64,000 nt of DNA from Streptomyces canus (lineage in GTDB: Bacteria; Actinomycetota; Actinomycetes; Streptomycetales; Streptomycetaceae), in contig NZ_CP107989.1 of the NCBI RefSeq assembly GCF_041435015.1, positions 5,270,001 to 5,334,000 on the forward strand. The letters run 5' to 3'. Positions 8,378 to 16,393 of this stretch are shown here, one piece after another (within the stretch, counting starts at the first letter, position 1; each line of letters starts with the position of its first letter). The translations under genes and the position numbers were made by a program. A model generated the notes under the pieces. That model saw only the letters and a list, made by a program, of their open reading frames with translations. It was not told the DNA's origin and searched no databases.

Positions 8378-8407
8378 CGGGCCCGCGCCGAAGGTGGCGC
8401 GGGCCCG
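8378..8407. terminator. Intercistronic hairpin upstream of the small membrane protein
   Basis: A perfect 12-bp stem (8378-8389 with 8396-8407) and 6-base loop lies just upstream of the 8353 start and downstream of the CTTGTCG array. No T-run. Confidence 0.5.
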
Positions 8408-8424
8408 TGCGGATGGATGCTGTG

Positions 8425-8583
8425 CTTGTCGCGTTGCTTGTCGTCTCTCTTGTCGTGCGGCTTGTCGTCTGGCTTGTCGCTTGTCTTGTCTTGTCGCTTG
8501 TCGCCTCCCAGGTCACAGGCCGTTTCCGGGGCTCTAGGGCCAGGCAGCGGCTTGTGCTGATGCCGAGGGCGACAAGCGACAAG
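8425..8583. repeat. Phased CTTGTCG array, candidate clt (TraB recognition) locus
   Basis: CTTGTCG begins at 8425, 8437, 8449, 8461 and 8473, that is five copies exactly 12 bases apart. CTTGTC then recurs at 8480, 8485, 8490 and 8497, and two inverted copies (CGACAAG) lie at 8570 and 8577, ending 3 bases before the stop of the TraB-like gene. In Streptomyces conjugative plasmids such as pSVH1 the TraB recognition repeats form a clt locus next to the tra gene, but with a different 8-mer. The position fits; the assignment is inference. Confidence 0.7.
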
Positions 8584-8586
8584 TGA

Positions 8587-10680
8587 TCAGTCGTCGGAGG
8601 CGTGAGAGCGGTGGATGTAGCGGGCTTTGGTGCCCTCCCCGACCCGGACAGCGGTGCCCTCCTCCGCCCACGTTTTCAGCCAACCGACGACTGTCTGACG
8701 AGTGGTGCCGTAGGCGTCCGCGAGCGCGCGGGCGATCGCCGATGCTCCGGTGCCCTCGGGCCCGGCGGCGAGCAGCGCGGCGAGCGCGGCCTGTTGCGCG
8801 GGGCTGTCCTGCTCGCCCCGCAGCGCCGACAGATTCAGCCCGGCCGGCCGCTGCGCCACGTCGCCCGGGTCGTCGGTGTGCGGGTCAGGGGCGGTGCCGA
8901 ACTGCGCGTCGATCTCCTCACGGAAGCGACGCGCCAGCTCATCCTCCGGCGACTGCGGCTGGCTGCTCAGCGCAGACAAGCGCAGCCCCGCCCCGGGCCC
9001 GGCCGGGGACACCTCGCCTGCGGGGCCGGTGGTGGCCTGGTCGCGCATCCATGCGGTGCGCTCGGCATCCCAGCGGCGCGCGTAGGCGGGGCCGGCGGCC
9101 TTGGCGGACACGTCGTCCAGGACGGGGTGGCGGTCGGAGGTGGCGGCGATGATGTCGCGGATCTGGTTCGGGAGGATCCGCCACGTCTTGAACAGCGCCG
9201 CCGGGGACTCCGGGGTGCCCATGAACCCAGCGCCCTTGTAGGGGGCTTGGTCCACGCGCAGTCCGCGGCTGCCGGGGAACATCTTGGACAGGTCCATGCC
9301 CTCGGTCTCACCGCCGGTCAGCGCGACGCGCACCTTGCCTTCCCGGCGGATCATCAGGTTGCCCAGCACACTCCCGGTCGCCCCGAGCGCGGTGAGCACC
9401 GTGCGCACGCCCATGGCGCGGGCGATCCGGATGACTTCCAGGATCTTCTCTCCGAGCTTGCGTACCTGCCGGTCCGGGCTGGCCAGGATCTCCGCGCCCT
9501 CGTCGATGACCAGCATGATCTGAGGAATCCGCGCGCTGATCGGCAACAGGTCGGTGTTGGCCTTGGACAGCAGATCCTGATAGCCCATCTTGCGCTGTTT
9601 GGCCACGCGCACCGCGGTGTCCAGCATGGTCATGGCCTCGTCGAACGTGCCGGCGAGCCAGTCGATGCCGGGCCGGACCGGCTTGCCGTCCTCCCGAGTG
9701 ATCTCCCCGTTCAGCGCGGGCAGCACCCACGGCAGACCTGCGCTGCCCGCGTTGAGGTCGATCACCCAGGTCAGGATGTCCTCTGCGCGGGCGAACCCGG
9801 CGAGGATCGCGTGGACCATGTTCGTTTTGCCCGATCCGGTCGGGCCGACCACCAGGGCGCACTGCTCGCGCAAGTAGGCCAGTATCTGCTGTGCGTTCGT
9901 GCGGTAGCCCCACGGGATGCCGGTGTGCACGGACAGCGGGCCGTAGTCGGTGGGGTACGTGCGCTCCTGCTCCAGGACGTTGACGGTGGTGACGTCGATG
10001 ATGACGCGGCCCTGGTGGATGCCGGGGGAGGCGGTTGCGGTGCAGCCGTGCGGCAGCTTCGCGTCCGCGGACAGCCGCGGCGACTCGGCAGCAATCTTGT
10101 TCCAGGTGGCGCCGCCGGTCGGGAGTTCGGCGTCGATGGAGTACCCGGCGCCGGTCTCCCACATCTCCACCCCCAGCACCCGCACGGTGATGGAGCACAC
10201 CCGCTGGATACGGTCCACCCACTCGGTGGCGATCGCGCGGCGTTCCGCGGACAACTCCGCGGCGATCTGCCGCTGTTCAGCCGCAAGTGCTTCCTCCTCG
10301 CGCGCCTCCTCAAACAGGGCGGAGGAGCGGGCGGCGGCGCCGATGCCGACACCGATGGTGGCCAGCGAGCCGAGTGCTGCCCAGGTGAGCGGCCCGTGGG
10401 TCATGGCCCACGTGGTCCAGCCCGCTCCGACCAGCCAAGAGGCGGCGCGGGTGGCAAGGGTGCGACCGGCGTTGCGCACCCGCAGGCCCACGACCGTGTG
10501 TCCGAGGGCGCCAGCGGCGCCCACGGCCAGGGCCCAGCCGGGGGGCATGTGAGTGGCGGCGCCGGTGGTGGCGACGGCGAAGGCTCCGGTGGTGGCGGAC
10601 AGGGCGCCGGTCACGGGTCCGTGACCGGCAGTCCAGTCCAGCACCGGGCCACTGTCGTTCTTGGCGGTGGCGGTGCTCAT
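8587..10680 (-). CDS. TraB-like FtsK/SpoIIIE DNA translocase of element 1
   Basis: A 697-residue conjugation protein expected to move double-stranded DNA between mycelia. Hydrophobic segments lie at about 45-66, 82-95 and 98-115, followed by a coiled stretch (120-150). The motor has Walker A GPTGSGKT at 279-286 and Walker B IMLVIDEGAE with D393 and E394. The C-terminus (about 625-690, ASAIARALADAYGTTRQTVV) reads as a winged helix, the part that in TraB recognises clt repeats. Its start is one base from the stop of the upstream basic membrane protein gene. The repeat array beside its 3' end is the natural candidate target. Confidence 0.92.
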   Translation of the reverse strand: MSTATAKNDSGPVLDWTAGHGPVTGALSATTGAFAVATTGAATHMPPGWALAVGAAGALGHTVVGLRVRNAGRTLATRAASWLVGAGWTTWAMTHGPLTWAALGSLATIGVGIGAAARSSALFEEAREEEALAAEQRQIAAELSAERRAIATEWVDRIQRVCSITVRVLGVEMWETGAGYSIDAELPTGGATWNKIAAESPRLSADAKLPHGCTATASPGIHQGRVIIDVTTVNVLEQERTYPTDYGPLSVHTGIPWGYRTNAQQILAYLREQCALVVGPTGSGKTNMVHAILAGFARAEDILTWVIDLNAGSAGLPWVLPALNGEITREDGKPVRPGIDWLAGTFDEAMTMLDTAVRVAKQRKMGYQDLLSKANTDLLPISARIPQIMLVIDEGAEILASPDRQVRKLGEKILEVIRIARAMGVRTVLTALGATGSVLGNLMIRREGKVRVALTGGETEGMDLSKMFPGSRGLRVDQAPYKGAGFMGTPESPAALFKTWRILPNQIRDIIAATSDRHPVLDDVSAKAAGPAYARRWDAERTAWMRDQATTGPAGEVSPAGPGAGLRLSALSSQPQSPEDELARRFREEIDAQFGTAPDPHTDDPGDVAQRPAGLNLSALRGEQDSPAQQAALAALLAAGPEGTGASAIARALADAYGTTRQTVVGWLKTWAEEGTAVRVGEGTKARYIHRSHASDD

Positions 10681-10681
10681 G

Positions 10682-12241
10682 TCAGACGTTCCAGCCCTTC
10701 TCTGCCTCGTGGCCGTTGCGGGGGTCCTCGTGGCGGGCGATGTCCTGCTCGTGGACCTGCCTAAACAGCGGGCCCATGTCCTCAGCGACCGCGACGGCGC
10801 TCATCACGGCGCCGAAGATGTCGTTGAAGCAGTTCGCGACTTCCTTCTCCAGGGGGAACTCGGAGTCGGAGCGCTCCGCGAGGATCTTCATCACGTTCGC
10901 CACGCTGGTCAGCGCGGCCGGAAGTCCCTCGACCATGGCCAGGATCTCCATGGCGTCCTCGGGGTTGTACTGGTTGGCGGCCTGCTCCATCTCGGAAGCA
11001 GCCTCTTCGAACCGGAAACCGGACACGTGCTCTCCTTCACTGACCTCGGATGTCGTGCTGGTCGGGACCGTGGCCGCGGGCCGCTGAACGCTGTCCGCGA
11101 TACCTTCCGTGCCGTCCTTGGCCGCTTCGGCGTCGGCGGCCGCCTCCTGCTCGCGCAGGTCCTCGCGGGCGGCCTCGTCACGCGCGGCGCGCTGCTCACC
11201 CGCGCTCTGCACCATGCGCCGGTACAGGCGCCGGCCCGGATGTATCAGGGCGGGGACGCCCAGCTTGCGGCCGATCCACGTGGACACGCAGCCGAGCAAG
11301 CCGACCGGCAGTGCGAGCAGGGCGGCGAGCAGACGCCGACCGTGGAAGCGGGCCGCGGACCTGCGCAGCGCCTTACGCGCCGCCGCACGGGCCGGGGCCT
11401 TACGGATGCTGGCGCGCTGCGCCGCGACCGTGCCGCCCCTCTTCGCGTCCCGCTTGGCGCGCTGCTTGGCGATCGCCGCATCCCGCGCCGCCCGCGCCTT
11501 ACGAGCGGCCCCGCCCATGAGGCGCCCCGCCAGACCAGCCCGCTTGTTCAACCGGGTGTTGCCGGCAGCGGCCTTGGCGTTGCGGCGCGCGTCGGCGACC
11601 GCCCGGCGCGCGTTGGTGGTCTGGGCCCGCTGCCCGGCCCGGGAGCCGCTTGCGGCCTTCTCTGCGGCTCGTAGTGCCTTGACCTGCCCGGCCCGGCCCG
11701 CAGCCTTACCCACGGTGCGGGATGCCGGGTGCTTGGACGGGCCGTGACTGCTCTTGCCGAGGGTCTTTGTGCCGGTTGCGCTGCGGCGGTGCTGGCCGGG
11801 CACCTTGCCCGACCGGCCACTGGAGCGACCGGCACGCGAGCCGGACGAACGGCCCCCAGAGCTGCCGCGGGTGGCTTTCCCGGAGCTGCGCAGCCCTGCG
11901 GAGCGAGCAGCCGAACGACCGGCAGCGCGGGCCGCGGAACGGCGCGCTGCCCGGCGGGGATTGGGTTTGCGGGAGCGGGCGGCGGCGACCGTGCCGAGCA
12001 CCACCATGCCCGTGGCGGCCACGGCAGCGGCGACCGGACCACCGGCCAGGGAAGCGGCGGCGACCGCGCCCACGGTGCTGTTCGCCCCGGACAGGGCGAG
12101 CGGAACGACGGGCCAGCCACCGGGCGTGTGCTCCACCTCCGTCACGTCCTGCGCGGCGGGGGGCGGGGCGTCGGGAGGCGGCGGGGGCGGGGCGGTCGCG
12201 GGAGCCGGGGCTACTACCGGCTCAGTGCTGAGTTCCGTCAT
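10682..12241 (-). CDS. Large basic membrane protein upstream of the TraB-like gene
   Basis: A 519-residue protein in three parts: a Pro/Ala-rich N-terminus with a hydrophobic segment near 50-90, a very basic Ala/Arg/Lys/Gly/Ser-rich region (about 90-300), and an acidic C-terminal domain (about 380-519) after a membrane-like stretch LLAALLALPVGLLGCVSTWI. The basic region could bind DNA or the wall. Position and topology suggest a transfer or spread function; I do not recognise a named family. It is almost fused to the downstream tra gene, with one base between them. Confidence 0.7.
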   Translation of the reverse strand: MTELSTEPVVAPAPATAPPPPPPDAPPPAAQDVTEVEHTPGGWPVVPLALSGANSTVGAVAAASLAGGPVAAAVAATGMVVLGTVAAARSRKPNPRRAARRSAARAAGRSAARSAGLRSSGKATRGSSGGRSSGSRAGRSSGRSGKVPGQHRRSATGTKTLGKSSHGPSKHPASRTVGKAAGRAGQVKALRAAEKAASGSRAGQRAQTTNARRAVADARRNAKAAAGNTRLNKRAGLAGRLMGGAARKARAARDAAIAKQRAKRDAKRGGTVAAQRASIRKAPARAAARKALRRSAARFHGRRLLAALLALPVGLLGCVSTWIGRKLGVPALIHPGRRLYRRMVQSAGEQRAARDEAAREDLREQEAAADAEAAKDGTEGIADSVQRPAATVPTSTTSEVSEGEHVSGFRFEEAASEMEQAANQYNPEDAMEILAMVEGLPAALTSVANVMKILAERSDSEFPLEKEVANCFNDIFGAVMSAVAVAEDMGPLFRQVHEQDIARHEDPRNGHEAEKGWNV

Positions 12242-12271
12242 GCTGTGAGCACTCCTTCACGGGAGTCAAAG

Positions 12272-12311
12272 GGGCCTGGCCGCTAGCTGTGAGAGGTGGG
12301 CGGCCAGGCCC
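12272..12311. terminator. Intercistronic hairpin
   Basis: A perfect 12-bp stem (12272-12283 with 12300-12311) between the gene ending at 12333 and the basic membrane protein gene starting at 12241. Confidence 0.5.
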
Positions 12312-12332
12312 GGCAGATGGACTGAGAGCAGG

Positions 12333-12563
12333 TCAGAGCCGGTTGGGCTCCAGCGAGAAGAACAGGACCGTGGCGCCCCGCAGAATCGGGTCCGCGTCGG
12401 TGACGGACAGGTAGATGTCCCGGTAGACGCTCTCGCGGGTGCTGCCGGGAGCCGGGGTGCAAGTGCCGCTGCGGGTGGTGGAGACCCGACCGGGCTTGTC
12501 GACGGACAGCACCCAAAAGTGCGTGCCCGACCGGCTGTCGATGATGGGCTGAGCGGTGCTCAT
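12333..12563 (-). CDS. Uncharacterised small AICE protein
   Basis: About 76 residues (STAQPIIDSRSGTHFWVLSV ... GATVLFFSLEPNRL), apparently a single small beta-rich domain. I start at the ATG at 12563, which has GAGGAG at the right distance. An ATG at 12581 overlapping the upstream stop by 4 bases is the alternative and would add six residues. No function recognised. Confidence 0.65.
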   Translation of the reverse strand: MSTAQPIIDSRSGTHFWVLSVDKPGRVSTTRSGTCTPAPGSTRESVYRDIYLSVTDADPILRGATVLFFSLEPNRL

Positions 12564-12577
12564 GTCGGTCTCCTCGC

Positions 12578-12883
12578 TCATGCGGTGCGGTGGGGGTGGT
12601 GGGCGGCGATCTCCTGCCAGCGCCGGTTTTCCGTAGCGTCCGTGTGGGCGAGGCTGACGCGGAAGTCGCAGCCGGGCCGCGAGCACCGGTGTGTGGTCGT
12701 CGACATGGCGCTGATCAGGCGGAAGAGCAGGCTGGAGAAGGTGGCCAGGCAGGACATGCAGCAGGCCAGCAGCAGCGAGAGCGGGACGCCGTAGCCGGAC
12801 AGCCGCACCCCGATCGCGATGGACAGAGCTGCGCTGACAGCGGCGGCGCCCGCGGTGAGGGCGCGGTGACGCGTGATGTTCAC
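12578..12883 (-). CDS. Small membrane protein with a C-terminal Cys motif
   Basis: A 101-residue protein with hydrophobic helices at about 8-27 and 32-58, followed by a soluble tail carrying HRCSRPGCDFRVSLAHTD, a possible CX4C metal site. Other actinomycete transfer regions carry a similar Cys-containing tail on small proteins. The role is unknown. Confidence 0.65.
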   Translation of the reverse strand: MNITRHRALTAGAAAVSAALSIAIGVRLSGYGVPLSLLLACCMSCLATFSSLLFRLISAMSTTTHRCSRPGCDFRVSLAHTDATENRRWQEIAAHHPHRTA

Positions 12884-12910
12884 TCGAACTCCCTTACAGA
12901 GGTGAGGCGT

Positions 12911-13294
12911 TCAGGTAGCGGCCTGTTCTTCGGCGACCAGGCACAGGCCGCAGATGCCGTGTGAGGTGGGGATGCAGTAACCGACGTCCAGGCGGCAGCG
13001 CGGGCACGTGCGCCGCGCGAGCATCGCCAGCGCGAGGGCGCCCCACTTGCGCGAGGTCATCGGACGGACCGGCATGGCCAGGTCCTCGCGGTAGAGGAAG
13101 GCGACGCGGGGCGTCCCCGTCTTGCGGTTGGTGACCATGACCTGTGCGGCGATCGGCTGTCCGCCGGGCCGTAAGCCCTTCGCGCGCAGCTGGCGGCGGG
13201 TGGAGTAGCCAGCAGGGGCCATGCGCCACGGGTAGGTCGGTATGCCGAAGCGCACCCCGTTCGGGTCGAAACACTTCGCGTAGGCGGTCGGCAT
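12911..13294 (-). CDS. RRQRL-motif zinc-binding AICE protein
   Basis: A 127-residue protein with the conserved STRRQLRAKGLRPGGQ block near 32-47 and a C-terminal zinc-binding region CPRCRLDVGYC followed by CGLC. This matches the RRQRL-motif family that recurs in actinomycete integrative elements, with Leu directly after RRQ here. Its start overlaps the stop of the DUF2637 gene by one base. The function is not known. Confidence 0.75.
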   Translation of the reverse strand: MPTAYAKCFDPNGVRFGIPTYPWRMAPAGYSTRRQLRAKGLRPGGQPIAAQVMVTNRKTGTPRVAFLYREDLAMPVRPMTSRKWGALALAMLARRTCPRCRLDVGYCIPTSHGICGLCLVAEEQAAT

Positions 13295-14301
13295 CAGAGC
13301 ACCGCCCCGTCAGCCTCGAACTCGGGGTGGCCGGCGTCGCGGAACTCCTGGTAGCGAGTGGACACCCACCCCACCGACCAGCCGCACAGCTCGGCAGCCG
13401 ATCGCACCGGAAGCCCTACCTCGAACGCGGCCTGCACCATCTCGCGGGCACGGTCCTCGGGGAGCTTCTCGGCAGCGGGCCCGGCGGCCAGCAGCGCGGC
13501 GCGTTCACGCTCGGCACGGGCCTGACGCTCAGCCTGTTCACGGCGTTCACGCTCTGCCCGCGCGGCCCGCTCCTGTGCGGCCCGTTCAGCGGCCTCGCGT
13601 TCACGGCGTTCACGCTCGCGGGCCTGCTGTTCACGCTCGCGCTCAGCGCGTTCATGCGCCTCCCGCTCAGCCTGCTCACGGGCCGCGGCCTGCTCGCGTT
13701 CCTCGCGGCGGGCCCGCTCCTCGCGTTCAGCTTGTTCGCGGATCAGGCGGGCTTCGTGTTCACGCTGTTCACGCGCCAACACGGCGGCGTGCTCGCGCTC
13801 CTCACGGGCCAGGCGGGCGGCCGTCTCACGCTGCTCGGCAATCGCCCGCTCGCGGGCTTCGCGCTGTTCCTGCTGCCGTGTCTCCAGCTCGGCCACGGCG
13901 GCGGCGATTGCCCGCCGGTAGGCGAGCCCGGTTTCCGCGGTGACGATCAGCAGGAGGGGTGCGACCGCGTGCACGGCCACGCCGACCAGGTCGTTGTTCA
14001 GGGCGGAGTCGGCGACGTTCAGGGCGAGGGTCATGCAGCCGGTCATCCAGCGCAGCACGACGGGCCACTTCCCGCCGTGTCCTCCGAGCCGGGCCAGCAC
14101 CGCATCGAGGCGGACCACGATGACCACCGCGGCATCCACCACCAGGGGCAGGATCGGGGCGGTCCACTTCCACTTGTCCGGGGTGTGGGCGGCGGCGAGG
14201 GGGGTGACGGTGAGGATCGAGTAGAGCATCGCGCCCGCCACGATCAGCCACGTACCGATGGACAGGGCGCGCTCGGCTGAACGGATCTGAACAGCGTTCA
14301 C
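13294..14301 (-). CDS. DUF2637 membrane protein with coiled coil and C-terminal HTH
   Basis: Four hydrophobic helices in the first 130 residues (TWLIVAGAMLYSILTV, LPLVVDAAVVIVVRL and others) match DUF2637. A highly charged coiled coil (about 140-265, rich in ERE and EQAER) follows, then a helix-turn-helix-like end (RSAAELCGWSVGWVSTRYQE). I use the GTG at 14301, which overlaps the upstream stop as GTGA and gives the N-terminus NAVQIRSAERALS; ATG 14319 is possible. A membrane protein ending in a DNA-binding-like fold could tether element DNA to the membrane, which is inference. The coding DNA of the coil is itself internally repetitive. Confidence 0.8.
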   Translation of the reverse strand: MNAVQIRSAERALSIGTWLIVAGAMLYSILTVTPLAAAHTPDKWKWTAPILPLVVDAAVVIVVRLDAVLARLGGHGGKWPVVLRWMTGCMTLALNVADSALNNDLVGVAVHAVAPLLLIVTAETGLAYRRAIAAAVAELETRQQEQREARERAIAEQRETAARLAREEREHAAVLAREQREHEARLIREQAEREERARREEREQAAAREQAEREAHERAEREREQQARERERREREAAERAAQERAARAERERREQAERQARAERERAALLAAGPAAEKLPEDRAREMVQAAFEVGLPVRSAAELCGWSVGWVSTRYQEFRDAGHPEFEADGAVL

Positions 14302-14588
14302 GCGATCGCCCCCGTCCATGGACGCACCTGCGTCGCGGCGATCAGCACGACCGGCGAGGCAGGGTTGTCGGGGTCGTCGCTGTCCTCGGTCCACCGCCAC
14401 TGAGCGCCCGGAACCGGCTCGAAACCGAGGACGCTGAGCGCCTCCGTACGCTCCGTGAACGTCGGCACCGGAAGGGTCCGGTCGAAGCTGAACTCCGGCC
14501 ACGGGTCGGTGGTGTTCAGCAGCACCACGTACAGGCGCCACTGGCTCTTGAACACGGACATCTGCGCCGTGAACGTCTGTGCCGTCAC
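14298..14588 (-). CDS. DUF6303-like AICE protein
   Basis: A 96-residue protein (WRLYVVLLNTTDPWPEFSF, then LGFEPVPGAQWRWTEDSDD) that I recall as the DUF6303 type common in Streptomyces integrative elements. It is coupled to the genes on both sides by 4-base overlaps. No known function. Confidence 0.7.
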   Translation of the reverse strand: MTAQTFTAQMSVFKSQWRLYVVLLNTTDPWPEFSFDRTLPVPTFTERTEALSVLGFEPVPGAQWRWTEDSDDPDNPASPVVLIAATQVRPWTGAIA

Positions 14589-14848
14589 GCCCCGACCCCC
14601 GACGCCGTGACCGTGTGGTTGATCAGTTCCACCCGCGCGGCCAGTGCCCGGCGCCGGGCCCGGCGGATGCGCCGCTGGTCCAGCTCGCTCGGCGTGCGGT
14701 CGAGGGTGGCGATGTGCGCGTCCAGCAGTTCAATGTCCGCGAGGATGAATGGCATCTCGGTCTCGATCGCATCCAGCTCCGCATCCGTCGGCTCGTTCCA
14801 GTCGGCGAACGCGGTAACAGCATCCTGAACAGTCACGATGGGGTTCAT
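14585..14848 (-). CDS. DUF6284-like AICE protein, first gene of the leftward operon
   Basis: An 87-residue, mostly helical protein (TDAELDAIETEMPFILADIE, then TPSELDQRRIRRARRRALAA) resembling DUF6284. It is the first cistron of the long leftward run of transfer and replication genes, so the operon promoter should lie just upstream, beyond the hairpin at 14887. The role is unknown. Confidence 0.7.
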   Translation of the reverse strand: MNPIVTVQDAVTAFADWNEPTDAELDAIETEMPFILADIELLDAHIATLDRTPSELDQRRIRRARRRALAARVELINHTVTASGVGA

Positions 14849-15510
14849 AGGGTCGTGGTCCTCTCACAGGTGAACGGCCCGAAACAGCACCCCCGGAGGG
14901 CCAACTCCGGGGGTGCGCGCCGTTGAAGTCGGAAGATCCGGCTCCCCGCGCTCCCGCCCGTCCCCCGGCCGCAGACGCGGAGCGAGGTACGGGCGGGAGA
15001 GGCAGCCGGCCGCAGCATCCAGCGCTGCGAAGCCAGGACGGACCGGAAGAAGCAGGGCGCCGCCGGCCGGTCCATCGCGGCGGCGCCTTGGTATGTCGTC
15101 GGCCCATGCCGACCTCCCGCGAATCGCAGGGACACGGCTTTCACCGGTACGCCGTTGCCACAGCGGACCGATCCCGAGCCGGGAAATCGGGCGCGTCATC
15201 GTCACTGCTCTGACGCCAGCAGGGCGGCGCGCACCAGGTGGCACCACGAGCGGTTGACCTCCCGAAAGGAAGGGATGATCCGCACGAGTGTTCACCAGAG
15301 CTGGCACGCAGCGGCGGGACAGGTGCACCCGCCTCGAAGTGGCCGCCGTCGGCCATCACCCGGGCCGTTGCGGGGACGGGGCTATGACCCCGTCGACTAA
15401 CACTCTGTTCAGTTTTCAACCAACGGCCGCTTCCTTCGTACTCACCCCCGCGGGCTTTCCTCCGGGCACTGTCAGTGCAGGTAGGCACACTCAATGGTGT
15501 TGCACCACCT
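14849..15510. other. Intergenic control region of element 1, no gene seen
   Basis: No reading frame here has a convincing start or composition. It holds a perfect 11-bp hairpin (14887-14897 with 14906-14916) in the leader of the leftward operon, and a 7-bp hairpin GACGGGG/CCCCGTC near 15374. A relatively AT-rich patch near 15400-15430 is a plausible promoter site. The region separates the leftward operon from the rightward regulator gene. Confidence 0.5.
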
Positions 15511-15605
15511 GCGCAGCTTGTTGGTACAAGCTGATGCAGTGATGCTGCACCCACGGACAGTGAGTCGTCAAGGGGGTTGGGCCTGCATGTACCAACAAGT
15601 TGCGC
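15511..15605. promoter_or_regulatory. Inverted 18-bp operator pair upstream of the GntR gene
   Basis: GCGCAGCTTGTTGGTACA at 15511-15528 is matched in inverted orientation at 15588-15605 with one mismatch, 59 bases apart. The pair ends about 20 bases before the GntR start codon. This is the arrangement expected for autoregulation and for control of the divergent operon, but binding is inferred. Confidence 0.65.
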
Positions 15606-15625
15606 GAGTGCGTCATGATGAGGGC

Positions 15626-16393
15626 ATGAGTAAGCAGCCGAAGTACCGACAGGTCGCGGACGTCCTACGTCGCGAGATCGACAACGGCACCTACGCGCCC
15701 GGCGCTCGGCTGCCTTCTGAGAACGACCTACAGGAGCGGTTCGACGCGTCGCGGAACACTGTCAGGAACGGTCTAAGCCTGCTGGTCGGCGAGGGCCTCA
15801 TTTCGTCCAGTCAGGGGCTTGGCTACGAGGTGAAGTCGCAAGAGGTATTCGAACTCAACGCGTCTCGCTTCGAGAACCTGACCTTCCCGCAGAACGGCGA
15901 CGCCTACAGCACGGACGTCACCAACGCGGGGCGTCGGCCGCACCAGACGTTCCGAGTCGAGATGCTGCCGGCGCCCCAAGAGATCGCCGAGCGCTTGAAG
16001 GTCGAGCCCGGTACGACGGCAGTATTGCGGTTTTGTCATCGCTATGTGGACGACGTCCCTTGGTCCACCCAGGCGACCTACTATCCGTCATGGCTGGTCG
16101 ACGCATCACCGCGACTGGCTGAGCCTGGAGACATCGCAGAGGGCACAACCCGTTACCTGGCTGCTCAAGGCATTGAGCAGATTGGGTACTTTGACGAAAT
16201 CGCCGCGCGGATGCCCACCCCGGAGGAGGCACGGTTGTTGGAGGTCGGAGCAGGCGTACCGGTCCTGCTCTGGACGCGAACCGGCTACTCGGCTGACCGC
16301 CCGATCCGGTGCACCGTCACCACCTTCCGGGGCGACTTGAACCGGATGAACTACGAGATCGGCGATCTGACCGCCCGGAGCGAGAACACGTGA
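15626..16393 (+). CDS. GntR-family (HutC/KorSA-type) regulator of element 1
   Basis: A 255-residue repressor-like protein. The winged HTH covers residues 4-70 (PKYRQVADVLRREIDNGTYA, then LPSENDLQERFDASRNTVRN). A UTRA-type ligand domain (about 85-245) follows, with AERLKVEPGTTAVLRFCHRY and ARLLEVGAGVPVLLWTRTGY. This is the KorSA architecture, where the protein represses transfer genes. The ATG at 15626 was chosen because it gives the family N-terminus; an upstream open stretch has no ribosome-binding site. Likely operators lie just upstream. Its stop overlaps the GTG of the acetyltransferase gene. Confidence 0.88.
   Translation: MSKQPKYRQVADVLRREIDNGTYAPGARLPSENDLQERFDASRNTVRNGLSLLVGEGLISSSQGLGYEVKSQEVFELNASRFENLTFPQNGDAYSTDVTNAGRRPHQTFRVEMLPAPQEIAERLKVEPGTTAVLRFCHRYVDDVPWSTQATYYPSWLVDASPRLAEPGDIAEGTTRYLAAQGIEQIGYFDEIAARMPTPEEARLLEVGAGVPVLLWTRTGYSADRPIRCTVTTFRGDLNRMNYEIGDLTARSENT

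Noticed and set aside
8425..8583. CRISPR array
   Set aside because: Repeats are 6-7 bases with 0-6 base gaps; there are no spacers and no cas genes anywhere in the window.
8287..8586. Cys/Leu/Ser/Val-rich frames across the CTTGTCG array
   Set aside because: They only translate the DNA repeats, in three frames, with no ribosome-binding site.
14864..15328. Leftward and rightward frames in the control region of element 1
   Set aside because: Arg/Pro/Gly-rich translations with no domain, no ribosome-binding site and hairpins inside.
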